DNA of 64,000 nucleotides from Microvirga sp. (GTDB taxonomy: Bacteria > Pseudomonadota > Alphaproteobacteria > Rhizobiales > Beijerinckiaceae), in the NCBI RefSeq assembly GCF_014699075.1, contig NZ_JACXAB010000007.1, positions 212,022 through 276,021 of the forward strand. The letters run 5' to 3'. Under the pieces are notes generated by a model, which was not told where the DNA came from, searched no databases, and saw only the letters and a list, made by a program, of their open reading frames with translations. Position 1 is the first letter of the stretch. The number at the start of each line of letters is the position of its first letter. The translations under genes and the position numbers were made by a program. Below are positions 1-8,411 of the stretch, piece after piece.

Positions 1-239
1 TCGCGCAAGACGATGGAGCCTGCGAGCGTGGTCTCGCCCGCCACATCGAACAGATCCTTGATCGAGACGATCGCCCCGTCGAGCGGACTTAGAGAAACAC
101 CCGCGTGCCGGCGCGCATCGGCCGCATCGGCAGCGGCCAGGGCCGCATCGCGGTAGAGGCGGACGAACACCCGCTCGTCGGCGGCCCGCGCGTCGAGACG
201 CTCCAGAATGGTTTCGAGCTTGCTGCGGATCGTCGTCAT
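1..239 (-). CDS. Amidase family protein, N-terminal part
   Basis: The frame starts with ATG at 239 and runs off the left edge of the window, so only about 79 N-terminal residues are visible. The stretch IVSIKDLFDVAGETT matches the early part of the amidase-signature fold (GatA/amidase family), where the Lys is the first member of the Ser-Ser-Lys triad; the two serines lie outside the window. The family hydrolyses amides. The gene begins 12 bases after the stop of the HWE kinase and is the last visible member of the minus-strand string, so it is probably co-transcribed with it. The exact substrate cannot be told from this fragment. Confidence 0.75.
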   Translation of the reverse strand, partial: MTTIRSKLETILERLDARAADERVFVRLYRDAALAAADAADARRHAGVSLSPLDGAIVSIKDLFDVAGETTLAGSIVLR

Positions 240-251
240 TGAGGCACCCTC

Positions 252-2399
252 TTAGGACGCATAGCGCTGCCGGGTCTCAGGGGCTTCGTCGGCGTCGGTC
301 ACCATCGTGGCGATCGGGAAGGTGATCACGCAGCGAACGCCTGCCGGTGCAAAATCGAGCTTGATCTCGCCCCCGAGCTGCTGCGCCAGGCCGCGCTGGA
401 TCAGCTTGGTTCCAAAACCCTGACGCTCCGGTTTCTTCACGGTCGGACCGCCGCTCTCCGCCCATTCGACGAGAAGCGAAGGCGGAGCGCTGCCAGAGGT
501 GACGGCCCACATCACATAAACCCTTCCGTCCGGAACCGAGAGGCTGCCGTATTTGACGGCATTCGTCGCCATTTCGTGAATGGCCAACCCTAAGGCGAGC
601 ACCGCGCTCGGCTGGAGGTTGATCCTCGGCCCCTTCAGGCGGATGCGCTGACGCAGGGCGTCCTGGTAAGGATCGAGCTCGCTCTTGAGCACATCTTCGA
701 GAAGCGCGCCCTGCCACTGGGTGGTCGTCAGAAGATCGTGGGTTTTGGCAAGCCCGTGCAGGCGATCCATGAAAGCGTTCCAGGCTGCAGGATCCGTGTT
801 CTCGGCCGAACGGCGGGTCAGCGAGGCCACCGACTGCACGGTCGCCAACGTGTTCTTCACGCGGTGGTTCAGCTCGTGCAGCAGAAGCGCCTGCCGTTCG
901 TCGGCAAGCTTGCGCTCGGTGATTTCCTGCGAGACGCCGACCATGGACAACTGGCCGTTTGCGCCAATCCGCATCCGCCCGCTGACACGGATCCAATGCT
1001 CGCTCTCGTCGGGCCAGATCGTGCGATACTCCACAATCAGATCCGTGTTGTCGGCGATCGCCTGCGCCACGGCCTCGGCCTGCATCGCGCGGTCATCGGG
1101 ATGGATGGACGCGACGAGATCCGCGTAGGTGAACGGCTCGTCGCGGCCCCGGCCGAAATTGGCCCGGCAGGTTGCGGAGGTGATGAAGGTGCCCGTCTCC
1201 GGGGTGAATTCCCACGAGCCGAAATGCCCGGCATTGAGCGCCAGGCGCAGGCGCGCCTCGCTCTCGGCCATTTGCGCGAGAACATCCTCCCGGTCGCGCT
1301 CATGCTGGCGGATATCGGCCGACGCCTCTGCAAGCGCCGACTTGATCGTGTCGAATTCCAGAACCTGCGTGGTGTCCGGTCCGGAGACCTCCTCCCGACG
1401 GCCAAGGGCCTGGGCTGCCGCGACCAGCTGGTCGACGGGCCTTGCAATCGCGCGCGACAGAAGAGCCGCCAGGAGGAGTCCGATGAGGGCAACTCCGGCC
1501 AGGATCGTAAGCCAGAAAAGCGAACGCTCGATCGACTGGGCCAGCTCCGAGGTCGGGATGCTGATGATGAAGGACCAGCCATAGGTGGGTGACTGGCTGA
1601 AATAGGTGCGAACCGCAATGCCGTCGAGCGTGACGCTCTGGATAATGCCCTCGGAAGACGTAGCAAGGGCTTCCTGGACATTGGCACTGGCGGGCTGGCC
1701 GACGAACCGCTCCGGCGCGCGGGACCGGGCCACGATGCGCTTGCTGCGATCGAGCACCGCAGCATTCCAGCCATCGACGATCCTCTGATCCCGGATGATG
1801 TTTTGAAACGCCTCGGGCGTGATGGCAAGCGACAGGATGTAGGCCACGGTGTCGTCGATGATGACCGGGACGTCGATGGTGATCAGGCGTTGTCCCGTCA
1901 GCGAACCGGAATAGAGATTCGAGACATGGGGCTCGCGCGTGTCCCGCACCTGCCGAAGCACATCCGATCGGTTGCTGTCCGGCAAGCGAACGCCGTAGGG
2001 CACGCGGGTGTTGAAGATGACGCGCCCGCCCGGCTCGAAGAGCGCGATCCAGGAAGGGTCCGCGAGACCGACATCCTTCACCCGTTTGTAGAAGCCCTCG
2101 AAGTCGCCACCGGCCAGGGTTGGCGATTGCGAGAGGACCCGCATGGCCAGAACCGATTTGTCGATTTCACGATCCAGCAGCAGGCTCAAGGCCCGCGCGG
2201 TCTCCTGCATGCGCTGATCGACGGCCTGCTGCTCGGCCCTGTAGCCCGAGTAGAAGCCCCCGGCCGCCACCAGGATGATCGGCAGCGCGATGGCGAGCAC
2301 CAGCCCCCACAGAATCTGCCGCAGCGAGATCCTGGCTCTTGCCTGAAGACCCATAGCCGCTTGTGCAGTGTTCGTTTCGGCCGTGGGTTCGCGCGCCAT
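252..2399 (-). CDS. Membrane HWE-family sensor histidine kinase (Cache-HAMP-PAS)
   Basis: This 715-residue protein has a transmembrane segment at about 29-50, a periplasmic Cache-like sensor at about 51-292, a second membrane segment at about 294-315, a HAMP linker, a PAS domain at about 380-495 and a C-terminal kinase. The phospho-acceptor motif HELNHRVKNTLAT (His about 512) and the WAESGGP box (W-x-E before GGP) define the HWE kinase family; GFGTKLI is the glycine box. HWE kinases often feed single-domain regulators or the PhyR general stress response in alphaproteobacteria. It lies 4 bases downstream of the receiver/HisKA_2 gene and probably shares its transcript. The ligand of the Cache domain is unknown. 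Confidence 0.88.
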   Translation of the reverse strand: MAREPTAETNTAQAAMGLQARARISLRQILWGLVLAIALPIILVAAGGFYSGYRAEQQAVDQRMQETARALSLLLDREIDKSVLAMRVLSQSPTLAGGDFEGFYKRVKDVGLADPSWIALFEPGGRVIFNTRVPYGVRLPDSNRSDVLRQVRDTREPHVSNLYSGSLTGQRLITIDVPVIIDDTVAYILSLAITPEAFQNIIRDQRIVDGWNAAVLDRSKRIVARSRAPERFVGQPASANVQEALATSSEGIIQSVTLDGIAVRTYFSQSPTYGWSFIISIPTSELAQSIERSLFWLTILAGVALIGLLLAALLSRAIARPVDQLVAAAQALGRREEVSGPDTTQVLEFDTIKSALAEASADIRQHERDREDVLAQMAESEARLRLALNAGHFGSWEFTPETGTFITSATCRANFGRGRDEPFTYADLVASIHPDDRAMQAEAVAQAIADNTDLIVEYRTIWPDESEHWIRVSGRMRIGANGQLSMVGVSQEITERKLADERQALLLHELNHRVKNTLATVQSVASLTRRSAENTDPAAWNAFMDRLHGLAKTHDLLTTTQWQGALLEDVLKSELDPYQDALRQRIRLKGPRINLQPSAVLALGLAIHEMATNAVKYGSLSVPDGRVYVMWAVTSGSAPPSLLVEWAESGGPTVKKPERQGFGTKLIQRGLAQQLGGEIKLDFAPAGVRCVITFPIATMVTDADEAPETRQRYAS

Positions 2400-2403
2400 C
2401 GTG

Positions 2404-3453
2404 CTAACTCACGTCCTGCGCCGGCATGGTGACGCGCACGAGCGTCGCCGGTTCATCCGGCGGCCATTCCACATGGGCATCGAGCTGGCGCGACAGGGCC
2501 TTCAGGACCGTGCCGGACGCGCCGTTCTGCGCCGCCTGCTTCTCCTCGGCGCTGAAGGCATCGTCCGAGAGCTGGAACAGCAGAACACCCTGGCGGATGC
2601 GCAAGGTGAGCTTCAGCTTGCCGTGGCGTTCGATGTAGGCGTGGCTGAGCGCGTTGACGACGATCTCGTTGAACAGGAGCGCGATGGGCGCCGCCTTGGA
2701 GGCCTCCACCTCCACGTTTTCGACCTCGAACTCCGGCACGATCCTCACGCCGGGGATTGCAGCGGTCAGCTCCTGGCACAGCCCCTTTGCGAAGCTGGAC
2801 GCATCGAAGCGCGCCGCACCCTTGCCGTCGTAGAGATCCCGATGCGCCGCGGCCAGCGCCTGCAGGCGCTCCCTCATGCGGCCGAGCACCTGCCGGCTCT
2901 GATCGTCCTCGGCCTGGCGGATCTCGATTCCGATCAGGGACAGCAGAAGCTGGAGGTTGTTCTTCACCCGGTGGTCGAGCTCGTGCAGAAGCGCTGTCTG
3001 CCGATCGAGAAGCGTGTGAAGGGCATCCTGCGCCAAGTGCTTGTCGGCCCGTTCGCGGGCTTCGGCGAGCGCCCGCAGAACGGTGCCCGGAAGCCGGTCG
3101 AGGCTGTGCTTGAGCACATAGTCGGTGGCGCCGCGCTTGAGCGCTTCGACCGCCACCTCCTCGCCGAGCGCCCCGGACACGAACACGAAAGGCGTGCCGG
3201 GAGCCCGTGCCTGCACGATCTCCAGCGCGCTCAGACCGTCGAAGGCCGGCAGCCTGTAATCGGCCAGGATGATATCCCAGCCCTCGTCCTGCACCGCTCT
3301 CGCGAAATCCGCCGCGGTGTCGACGCGCTCGATCGTGACGTCAAGACTGGCGGAGGCCAGCGCCTCCGTCACCAGCTCAGCATCGAGCACGCTATCCTCC
3401 AGCAGGAGGATGCGCAGCATCGGGCCGGACGGGGGACGGGCCTGCACGCTCAT
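2404..3453 (-). CDS. Receiver domain fused to HisKA_2-type kinase module
   Basis: The 349-residue cytoplasmic protein starts with a receiver domain at about 12-130 (acidic cluster in LLLEDS, phospho-acceptor Asp in ADYRLPAFDG, Thr/Ser-Lys switch region near VSGA and YVLKH), followed by a HisKA_2 dimerisation box, LLHELDHRVKNNLQ. The ATPase-like tail keeps an N-box-like stretch, NEIVVNALSHAY. The expected DDGxG glycine box reads SDDAFSAE, so the ATP lid looks degenerate. There are no membrane segments. It lies 8 bases after the Rcp-like regulator and 4 bases before the HWE kinase. It may relay phosphate from the bacteriophytochrome rather than act as an independent kinase. Confidence 0.85.
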   Translation of the reverse strand: MSVQARPPSGPMLRILLLEDSVLDAELVTEALASASLDVTIERVDTAADFARAVQDEGWDIILADYRLPAFDGLSALEIVQARAPGTPFVFVSGALGEEVAVEALKRGATDYVLKHSLDRLPGTVLRALAEARERADKHLAQDALHTLLDRQTALLHELDHRVKNNLQLLLSLIGIEIRQAEDDQSRQVLGRMRERLQALAAAHRDLYDGKGAARFDASSFAKGLCQELTAAIPGVRIVPEFEVENVEVEASKAAPIALLFNEIVVNALSHAYIERHGKLKLTLRIRQGVLLFQLSDDAFSAEEKQAAQNGASGTVLKALSRQLDAHVEWPPDEPATLVRVTMPAQDVS

Positions 3454-3461
3454 CGGTGCCG

Positions 3462-3911
3462 TTACTCTCCGTGGCGCCGCGGCGGCGGTTCGTTGAGGAT
3501 GGCCCAGAACACGCCGAGGTCCTGGATCGCGTCGAAGAATTCGCGGAAGCCCACCGGCTTCACCACGAAGGCGTTCACCCCGAGCTCGTAGCTGCGCACG
3601 AGGTCGCTCTCCTCCCGCGAGGAGGTGAGCATCACCACCGGCGTCTGCCTGAGATGCGGATCGGTCTTCACCTTCTCCAGCACCTCGAGCCCGTCCACTT
3701 TCGGCAGCTTGAGGTCGAGCAGGACCACGGCGGGGTCGCTGGTGTTGCGGCTCTCATGCGGGCCGCGACGGTAGAGGAAATCGAGGGCTTCCGCGCCGTC
3801 GCGCACCACCACGACCTCGTTGGCGAGCTGGCTCTGCTCCAGGGCCGCCAGGGTCAGTTCAAGATCCTTCGGGTTGTCCTCAACCAGCAGGATCGGCTTC
3901 AAATCCGGCAT
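3462..3911 (-). CDS. Rcp1-like single-domain response regulator
   Basis: This is a 149-residue stand-alone receiver. The acidic pocket is in LLVEDNP, the phospho-acceptor Asp is in VVLLDLKLPKVDG, and the conserved Lys is in FVVKPVGF. The long beta4-alpha4 region and the tail FFDAIQDLGVFW are typical of the Rcp1 family, the usual partners of phytochrome histidine kinases. Its start codon directly abuts the stop of the bacteriophytochrome gene, which supports it as the cognate phospho-acceptor of that kinase. It has no output domain, so the signal must continue by phosphotransfer or protein binding, possibly to the receiver/kinase protein encoded next. Confidence 0.92.
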   Translation of the reverse strand: MPDLKPILLVEDNPKDLELTLAALEQSQLANEVVVVRDGAEALDFLYRRGPHESRNTSDPAVVLLDLKLPKVDGLEVLEKVKTDPHLRQTPVVMLTSSREESDLVRSYELGVNAFVVKPVGFREFFDAIQDLGVFWAILNEPPPRRHGE

Positions 3912-6158
3912 TTACGCCGCTCCTTCAGTCTTTGTTTCATCCGGCAGGGCAACGAAGAAGGCCGCGCCCCGGTTGAGCGTGCCCTCGGCCCAGGCCCGGC
4001 CCCCATGTCTCTCGACGATGCGGCGCACATTGGCCAGCCCGATGCCGGTTCCCTCGAAATCCTCCATCCGGTGCAGCCGCTGGAAGACGCCGAAGAGCTT
4101 GTCGATGTACTTCATATCGAATCCGACGCCGTTGTCGCGCACGAAAAACACCTTCTCTCCATCGTTGCGGGTGGAGCCGATCTCGATGCGCGCCTTCTCC
4201 CGGGGGCGGGTGTATTTTAGGGCATTGTCGAGAAGATTTTCAAATACCAGGCGGATCAGCACCGGGTCGGCCGTCACCTCGGGCAGGTCGCCGATCACCC
4301 AGTCGACCCGGCGACCGGCCGCATGCGCCATGAGCTGCTGCCGCACCTCGTCGATCATGCGATGCACGTCGACCCGCCGGGGTTTCAGGGCCGTGCGGCC
4401 CATCTGCGAGAACCGCAGCAGGTTGTCCACGAGGGTTCCGGCCGTGTAGGCCGAGTCGATGATCGTGTCGACGTAGCGCCTGCCCTTCTCCGACAGGTCG
4501 CTCCCTTCCTGCTTCTTCAGGAGCTCGGAATAGCCGACGATATGCCGGAACGGCGCGCGAAGGTCGTGGGAGACCGAATAGGAGAAGGCCTCCAATTCCT
4601 TGTTGGAGCGGCGCAGCTCCTCGGAGATGGACGCCAGCTCCTCGGCCCGGCGCAGCACGATGCCCACGATGGCGTGGCGCAGTTCCCTGACCGCCTCGAT
4701 CTCGCTCCGGTCCCAGGGCAGGGAGCGCTCCCGTACCGTTTCCTTCCAGATCTCGAAGGAGCGGCGGGGATGGAGCCGGGCCGTGCCCGCCTCTTCCTGC
4801 ACCGGTTTCTGCGGATTGCCGCCCCATTTCACCGTCTGGACCGCCTCGGGGCGGAACCAGAGCACATAGCTCGACTGCGCCTTCGAGATCGAGATCGCCA
4901 GAAGGCCGCTGGCCTGGTCAGTATAGGCCTTTGCCGCCGGGAAGACCTGAGACAGGCTGTCCGTCGCGAAAACGTCCTCCTGGCTGTGCCGCGAAAGCCA
5001 GCCGAACAGAGCCCTAACCTTCTCCTCGCCGGGAGTCTGGCCGAGACACCAGCAATGGTCCTGCGTCAGCACCGCCGCTCCCTGCGCTCCCGCGAGCAGC
5101 ATGAGGTCGTCCGGGTGGTTCACGAGGCCGGCGATGAAATGCTCTTCCGCCGCCATGTGGGCGAGGAGCCGCGTCTGCACGGTGCCGAGACGCACCCGGT
5201 TTTCGGCGAGCGACGTGTTCTCGCGCGCCTCGAGCTGCAAGGAAAAGATCTGAGTGAGAAAATCGCAGGCGTTGCGCACCTGGAGCGAGACCCGCTTCGG
5301 CTCCTTGCTGTGGCACGAGATCAGGCCCCACAGCCTGCCGTCGCGCAGGATCGAGATCGACATGGAGGCGAGCGTGCCCATGTTGCGCATGTATTCGAGA
5401 TGCACCGGCGAGACGCTGCGCAGCACCGAGTCGCTCAGGTCCAGCGGTGCGGGATCCCGCGACTGGATCGGCACGGGTGTGTAGTTGGCATCGGAAATGA
5501 TGCGCAGGCGGTTGCGCCGGTAGAGTTCCCGCGCCTGGGCCGGAATGTCGGAGGCCGGAAAGCGCAGGTCCAGGTAGGACGGCAGCGCCTCGTTGCGGTC
5601 CTCAGCAACGACGGTGCCGTTCCAGTGCTCGTCGAAGCGGTAGATCAGCACCCGGTCGAACCCGGTCATGCGGCGGACGTCCTGCGCCGCAAGATGGTAC
5701 AGGCTGTCGATGCTGGAGGCACCCTGCAGCTGCTCCACGAAGCGGCGGAGGGTGGGATAGAGCGAGTCGAGGCTTGAGACGGAATCGGGTGGCGTCTCCT
5801 CAAGCTCCAGGACGGCATAGTCGCCCGAGCGGGAGACCGCAGCCTCGTAGGCCCGCTGGCCCGTTGCGGTGGCAAGCCCGATTGTGCGCAGATAGCGTGT
5901 GGTCCCGGCCAGTGGCGGATCGGCGAGCGGTGCCTCGAATTCCCGGGTCAGGACCGGCAGGACTTCGGCAAAGGGCCGGCCCAGGATGGCTGCGGGATCG
6001 AGCCCGAAAATGTCCGCAACATTGGCGCTGGCATAGGCGAGCGTCCGGTCGGAGAGCCGAAGCGCCAGAAGGATTCCGTGCGGCTGGATGCTGCCCGGAA
6101 TATGGATCGGCTCCCGGTCGCAGGCGGTCAGATCGATGTCTTGCGTTTGCAGGGTCAT
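3912..6158 (-). CDS. bphP: Bacteriophytochrome photoreceptor histidine kinase
   Basis: The 748-residue protein has the order PAS-GAF-PHY-HisKA-HATPase. Cys13, in LTACDREPIHIPG, is the biliverdin attachment site of bacterial phytochromes. The GAF domain carries PASDIPAQARELY (Asp about 204), SPVHLEYMRNMG (His about 253) and a His at about 283. The PHY tongue shows WGGNP and PRRSF. The kinase has SVSHDLRAP (His about 531), an N box ENLLDNALKYT, and DNGVGF and GTGIGLA glycine boxes, so it looks active. I chose the ATG at 6158 because it overlaps the heme oxygenase stop as ATGA; an ATG six codons upstream (6176) is possible. Red/far-red light should change its autophosphorylation. Likely partners are encoded just downstream. 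Confidence 0.95.
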   Translation of the reverse strand: MTLQTQDIDLTACDREPIHIPGSIQPHGILLALRLSDRTLAYASANVADIFGLDPAAILGRPFAEVLPVLTREFEAPLADPPLAGTTRYLRTIGLATATGQRAYEAAVSRSGDYAVLELEETPPDSVSSLDSLYPTLRRFVEQLQGASSIDSLYHLAAQDVRRMTGFDRVLIYRFDEHWNGTVVAEDRNEALPSYLDLRFPASDIPAQARELYRRNRLRIISDANYTPVPIQSRDPAPLDLSDSVLRSVSPVHLEYMRNMGTLASMSISILRDGRLWGLISCHSKEPKRVSLQVRNACDFLTQIFSLQLEARENTSLAENRVRLGTVQTRLLAHMAAEEHFIAGLVNHPDDLMLLAGAQGAAVLTQDHCWCLGQTPGEEKVRALFGWLSRHSQEDVFATDSLSQVFPAAKAYTDQASGLLAISISKAQSSYVLWFRPEAVQTVKWGGNPQKPVQEEAGTARLHPRRSFEIWKETVRERSLPWDRSEIEAVRELRHAIVGIVLRRAEELASISEELRRSNKELEAFSYSVSHDLRAPFRHIVGYSELLKKQEGSDLSEKGRRYVDTIIDSAYTAGTLVDNLLRFSQMGRTALKPRRVDVHRMIDEVRQQLMAHAAGRRVDWVIGDLPEVTADPVLIRLVFENLLDNALKYTRPREKARIEIGSTRNDGEKVFFVRDNGVGFDMKYIDKLFGVFQRLHRMEDFEGTGIGLANVRRIVERHGGRAWAEGTLNRGAAFFVALPDETKTEGAA

Positions 6159-6721
6159 GGGGTCTCGCACAGCCAATCATGCATCACGGTGAAGGTCTTC
6201 TGTGCGGACTCGACGATCAGATCGTCGACCTCCGGCGAGGACGCTTCCAGAAGCACCGCGCCGAACGACCTCCACATGGCCGCAATATCACGTCCGTAGC
6301 TGCGGAAATAGGCGCAGCCCGTCTCCGCGTCGAGCCCAAGTCGGTTCTCCACGTCGCGTGCGATGATGGCGCCGCCCAGCGTGGAACCCTCGACCACATA
6401 CATGCTCCCGAGCACCGCTTCCGCGCGTGAGAGCGGCATCAGAGGCCGGCATTGTGGCAATCGGATGATGTCTCCCGATTTTAGTCCTAAGGCTTCAAGA
6501 TCCTGGACCAGGAGCTGCGTCTTGCGACGGCGCTCGAAGAAGCTGCGATCCGGTGCCTTGCCGGCCGCGTTCTCCTCCCAGGCCTTGTGGAACCCGTAGA
6601 AGCGGATCAGCAGGTCCCGGTAGGCGTCCCGCGAGGCGATGCGGCGGTCGAGGTCCATGGCCGCCTCGATGCGGTCGTGAGCCGCGCGGGTCTCCGTTTT
6701 CAGTCGTGCCAGGATCGTCAT
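6155..6721 (-). CDS. bphO: Bacterial heme oxygenase (biliverdin-producing)
   Basis: This 188-residue protein starts MTILARLKTETRAAHDRIE. His15, in AAHDRIE, is the expected proximal heme ligand, and the family pattern continues with YVVEGSTLGGAII (distal helix region). It cleaves heme to biliverdin, iron and CO in the cytoplasm and so supplies the chromophore of the phytochrome encoded next. The start at 6721 overlaps the stop of the upstream ABC permease as ATGA, and its own stop overlaps the bphP start in the same way. Both neighbours are therefore translationally coupled to it. A longer open frame exists upstream but lies inside the permease gene and is not used. Confidence 0.93.
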   Translation of the reverse strand: MTILARLKTETRAAHDRIEAAMDLDRRIASRDAYRDLLIRFYGFHKAWEENAAGKAPDRSFFERRRKTQLLVQDLEALGLKSGDIIRLPQCRPLMPLSRAEAVLGSMYVVEGSTLGGAIIARDVENRLGLDAETGCAYFRSYGRDIAAMWRSFGAVLLEASSPEVDDLIVESAQKTFTVMHDWLCETP

Positions 6722-7473
6722 GCAATCTCGTCCAAGGGACGGCCCAGCCGCCTGGCAGCCGCCCGCTCGGCCAGACCCAGCCCGTCGTGAATCAAAACCG
6801 CCAGCAAGGCAACCACCAGTCCGCCTTGCAGGATGAACGCGACATTGTTGGATTGAAGCCCGGCGATGATCACTTCGCCCAACCCCTTGGCCGCCACGGT
6901 CGAACCGATGGTGGCCGTGCCCAGGCTGATGATCACCGAGAGGCGGATGCCGGCGAGGATGACCGGCAGGGCGAGCGGCAGCTCCACCTGCCACAGGCGC
7001 TGCCATGCATTCATGCCCATGCCCCTGGCGGCCTCCAACGTACGGGGCGACACCTCCGTCAGGCCGGCCAGCGTGTTCTCGAAGATGGGCAGGAGACCGT
7101 AAAGGAACAGCGCGATGAAGGTCGGCTTCTCCCCGAACCCCACAAGCGGCACGGCGATCGCCAGCACCGCGATGGGCGGGAAGGTCTGTCCGATATTCAC
7201 GAGGCTGCGCGAGAGCGGCAGGAACTCACGCCCCGCAGGCCGGGTGACGAAGATGGCGAGCGCCACCGCCAGGATGGTGCTGGCAAGGGTTGCGAGAAAC
7301 ACGATCCGCACATGCGACAGCGTGAGGGCGAGCAGGCTGCCCTGGTTGTAGATGGCCGGTGCGTTGTTCGCGGTCAGCGGCACGAACGCGAAGGCGAAGA
7401 GCTGCGGCCTCGTCACGAAGACGACGAGCAGGAGCAGCGCCGCAGCGCGAAAGGTGACGGCACGCGTGCTCAT
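6718..7473 (-). CDS. yehW: Osmoprotectant ABC transporter permease, YehW-like
   Basis: This 251-residue integral membrane protein of the BPD_transp_1 family has about six hydrophobic segments. The EAA loop EAARGMGMNAWQRLWQVELP, which contacts the ATPase, is intact. It belongs to the OpuB/ProW/YehW group that imports glycine betaine, choline or related compounds. It overlaps the ATPase gene by 4 bases upstream and the heme oxygenase gene by 4 bases downstream. The gene order SBP-long permease-ATPase-short permease is that of E. coli yehZYXW. The actual substrate is inferred from the family only. Confidence 0.88.
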   Translation of the reverse strand: MSTRAVTFRAAALLLLVVFVTRPQLFAFAFVPLTANNAPAIYNQGSLLALTLSHVRIVFLATLASTILAVALAIFVTRPAGREFLPLSRSLVNIGQTFPPIAVLAIAVPLVGFGEKPTFIALFLYGLLPIFENTLAGLTEVSPRTLEAARGMGMNAWQRLWQVELPLALPVILAGIRLSVIISLGTATIGSTVAAKGLGEVIIAGLQSNNVAFILQGGLVVALLAVLIHDGLGLAERAAARRLGRPLDEIA

Positions 7474-8411
7474 GACAGGGACGCCCGCCCGTGTTTGAGG
7501 ATGCCGTCGACGCTGATGCGCCCGACAGGCGCGCCCGATGCGTCGGTTACGGGAAGAGCGGGCCGGCCGCGCCAGATCAGCTGCGCCAGCGCATCGCGCA
7601 AGGTCGCCGAGACGGTGATCGGCTCACCCTCGGCGGATCCGGGCTCCATGGCGTCCTTCACCGTCACGAGGGACAGCAGGCGGAAGGGCCGCTCCGCCGT
7701 GCCGACGAGCTGCTCCACGAAGGCTTCCGCCGGATGGGTCAGCAGATCGGCGGGCTTTGCATATTGCAGGAGCCGTGCCTGGTCCATGACGGCGATCCGG
7801 TCGCCCAGGTGGAAGGCCTCGTTCATGTCGTGGGTGACCAGCACGATGGTGGTGCCGAGCCGGCGCTGGATTGCCAGGAGATCGTCCTGCGCCTTGCCGC
7901 GGATCACGGGATCGAGCGAGCCGAACGGCTCATCCATCAGCAGAAGCGCAGGCTTTGCGGCGAGCGCCCGGGCGACACCGACGCGCTGCTGCTGGCCGCC
8001 GGACAACTGATGCGGAAATTTTTGGGCGAACTCGCCCGGATCGAGCTGAAACAGGTCGAGCAGTTCCTCGACGCGGGCCGCAATGCGCCGCCTGTCCCAG
8101 CCGAGAAGGCGCGGCACCGTACTGATGTTCTCGGCGACCGTGCGGTGCGGGAACAAGCCGTAGCCCTGGATGACATAGCCGATGCGATGCCGAAGCTCGT
8201 CCTCGGGCAATGTTGCGGTGTCCTGCCCGTCGATGAGAACGCGACCTGTGTTGGGAACGACGAGCCGGTTGATCATGCGCAGCAGGGTCGACTTGCCGGC
8301 CCCCGAGGTGCCGACGACGACCGCGATCTCGCCGTCTCCGACCGCGAAGGACACGTCGTCGACGACGATATTATCGCCATAGTGTTTGCTGAGATGCTCA
8401 ATCTCGATCAT
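7470..8411 (-). CDS. yehX: Osmoprotectant ABC transporter ATP-binding protein with CBS domain
   Basis: The 313-residue ATPase shows Walker A GTSGAGKST, the signature LSGGQQQR, Walker B LLLMDEPFGSLDP and the switch His in LVTHDMNEAFHLGD. A C-terminal CBS-type domain at about 245-310 resembles that of OpuA/OpuC and YehX ATPases, where it can sense ionic strength or nucleotides. It energises uptake through the two permeases encoded on either side. Its start overlaps the end of the upstream permease by 14 bases, and its stop overlaps the start of the downstream permease by 4 bases, so the four transporter genes form one operon. Confidence 0.92.
   Translation of the reverse strand: MIEIEHLSKHYGDNIVVDDVSFAVGDGEIAVVVGTSGAGKSTLLRMINRLVVPNTGRVLIDGQDTATLPEDELRHRIGYVIQGYGLFPHRTVAENISTVPRLLGWDRRRIAARVEELLDLFQLDPGEFAQKFPHQLSGGQQQRVGVARALAAKPALLLMDEPFGSLDPVIRGKAQDDLLAIQRRLGTTIVLVTHDMNEAFHLGDRIAVMDQARLLQYAKPADLLTHPAEAFVEQLVGTAERPFRLLSLVTVKDAMEPGSAEGEPITVSATLRDALAQLIWRGRPALPVTDASGAPVGRISVDGILKHGRASLS

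Noticed and set aside
738..1592. Plus-strand frame of 284 codons opposite the HWE kinase
   Set aside because: The kinase on the minus strand has intact catalytic motifs, and the plus-strand translation is Arg/Gly-rich without motifs.
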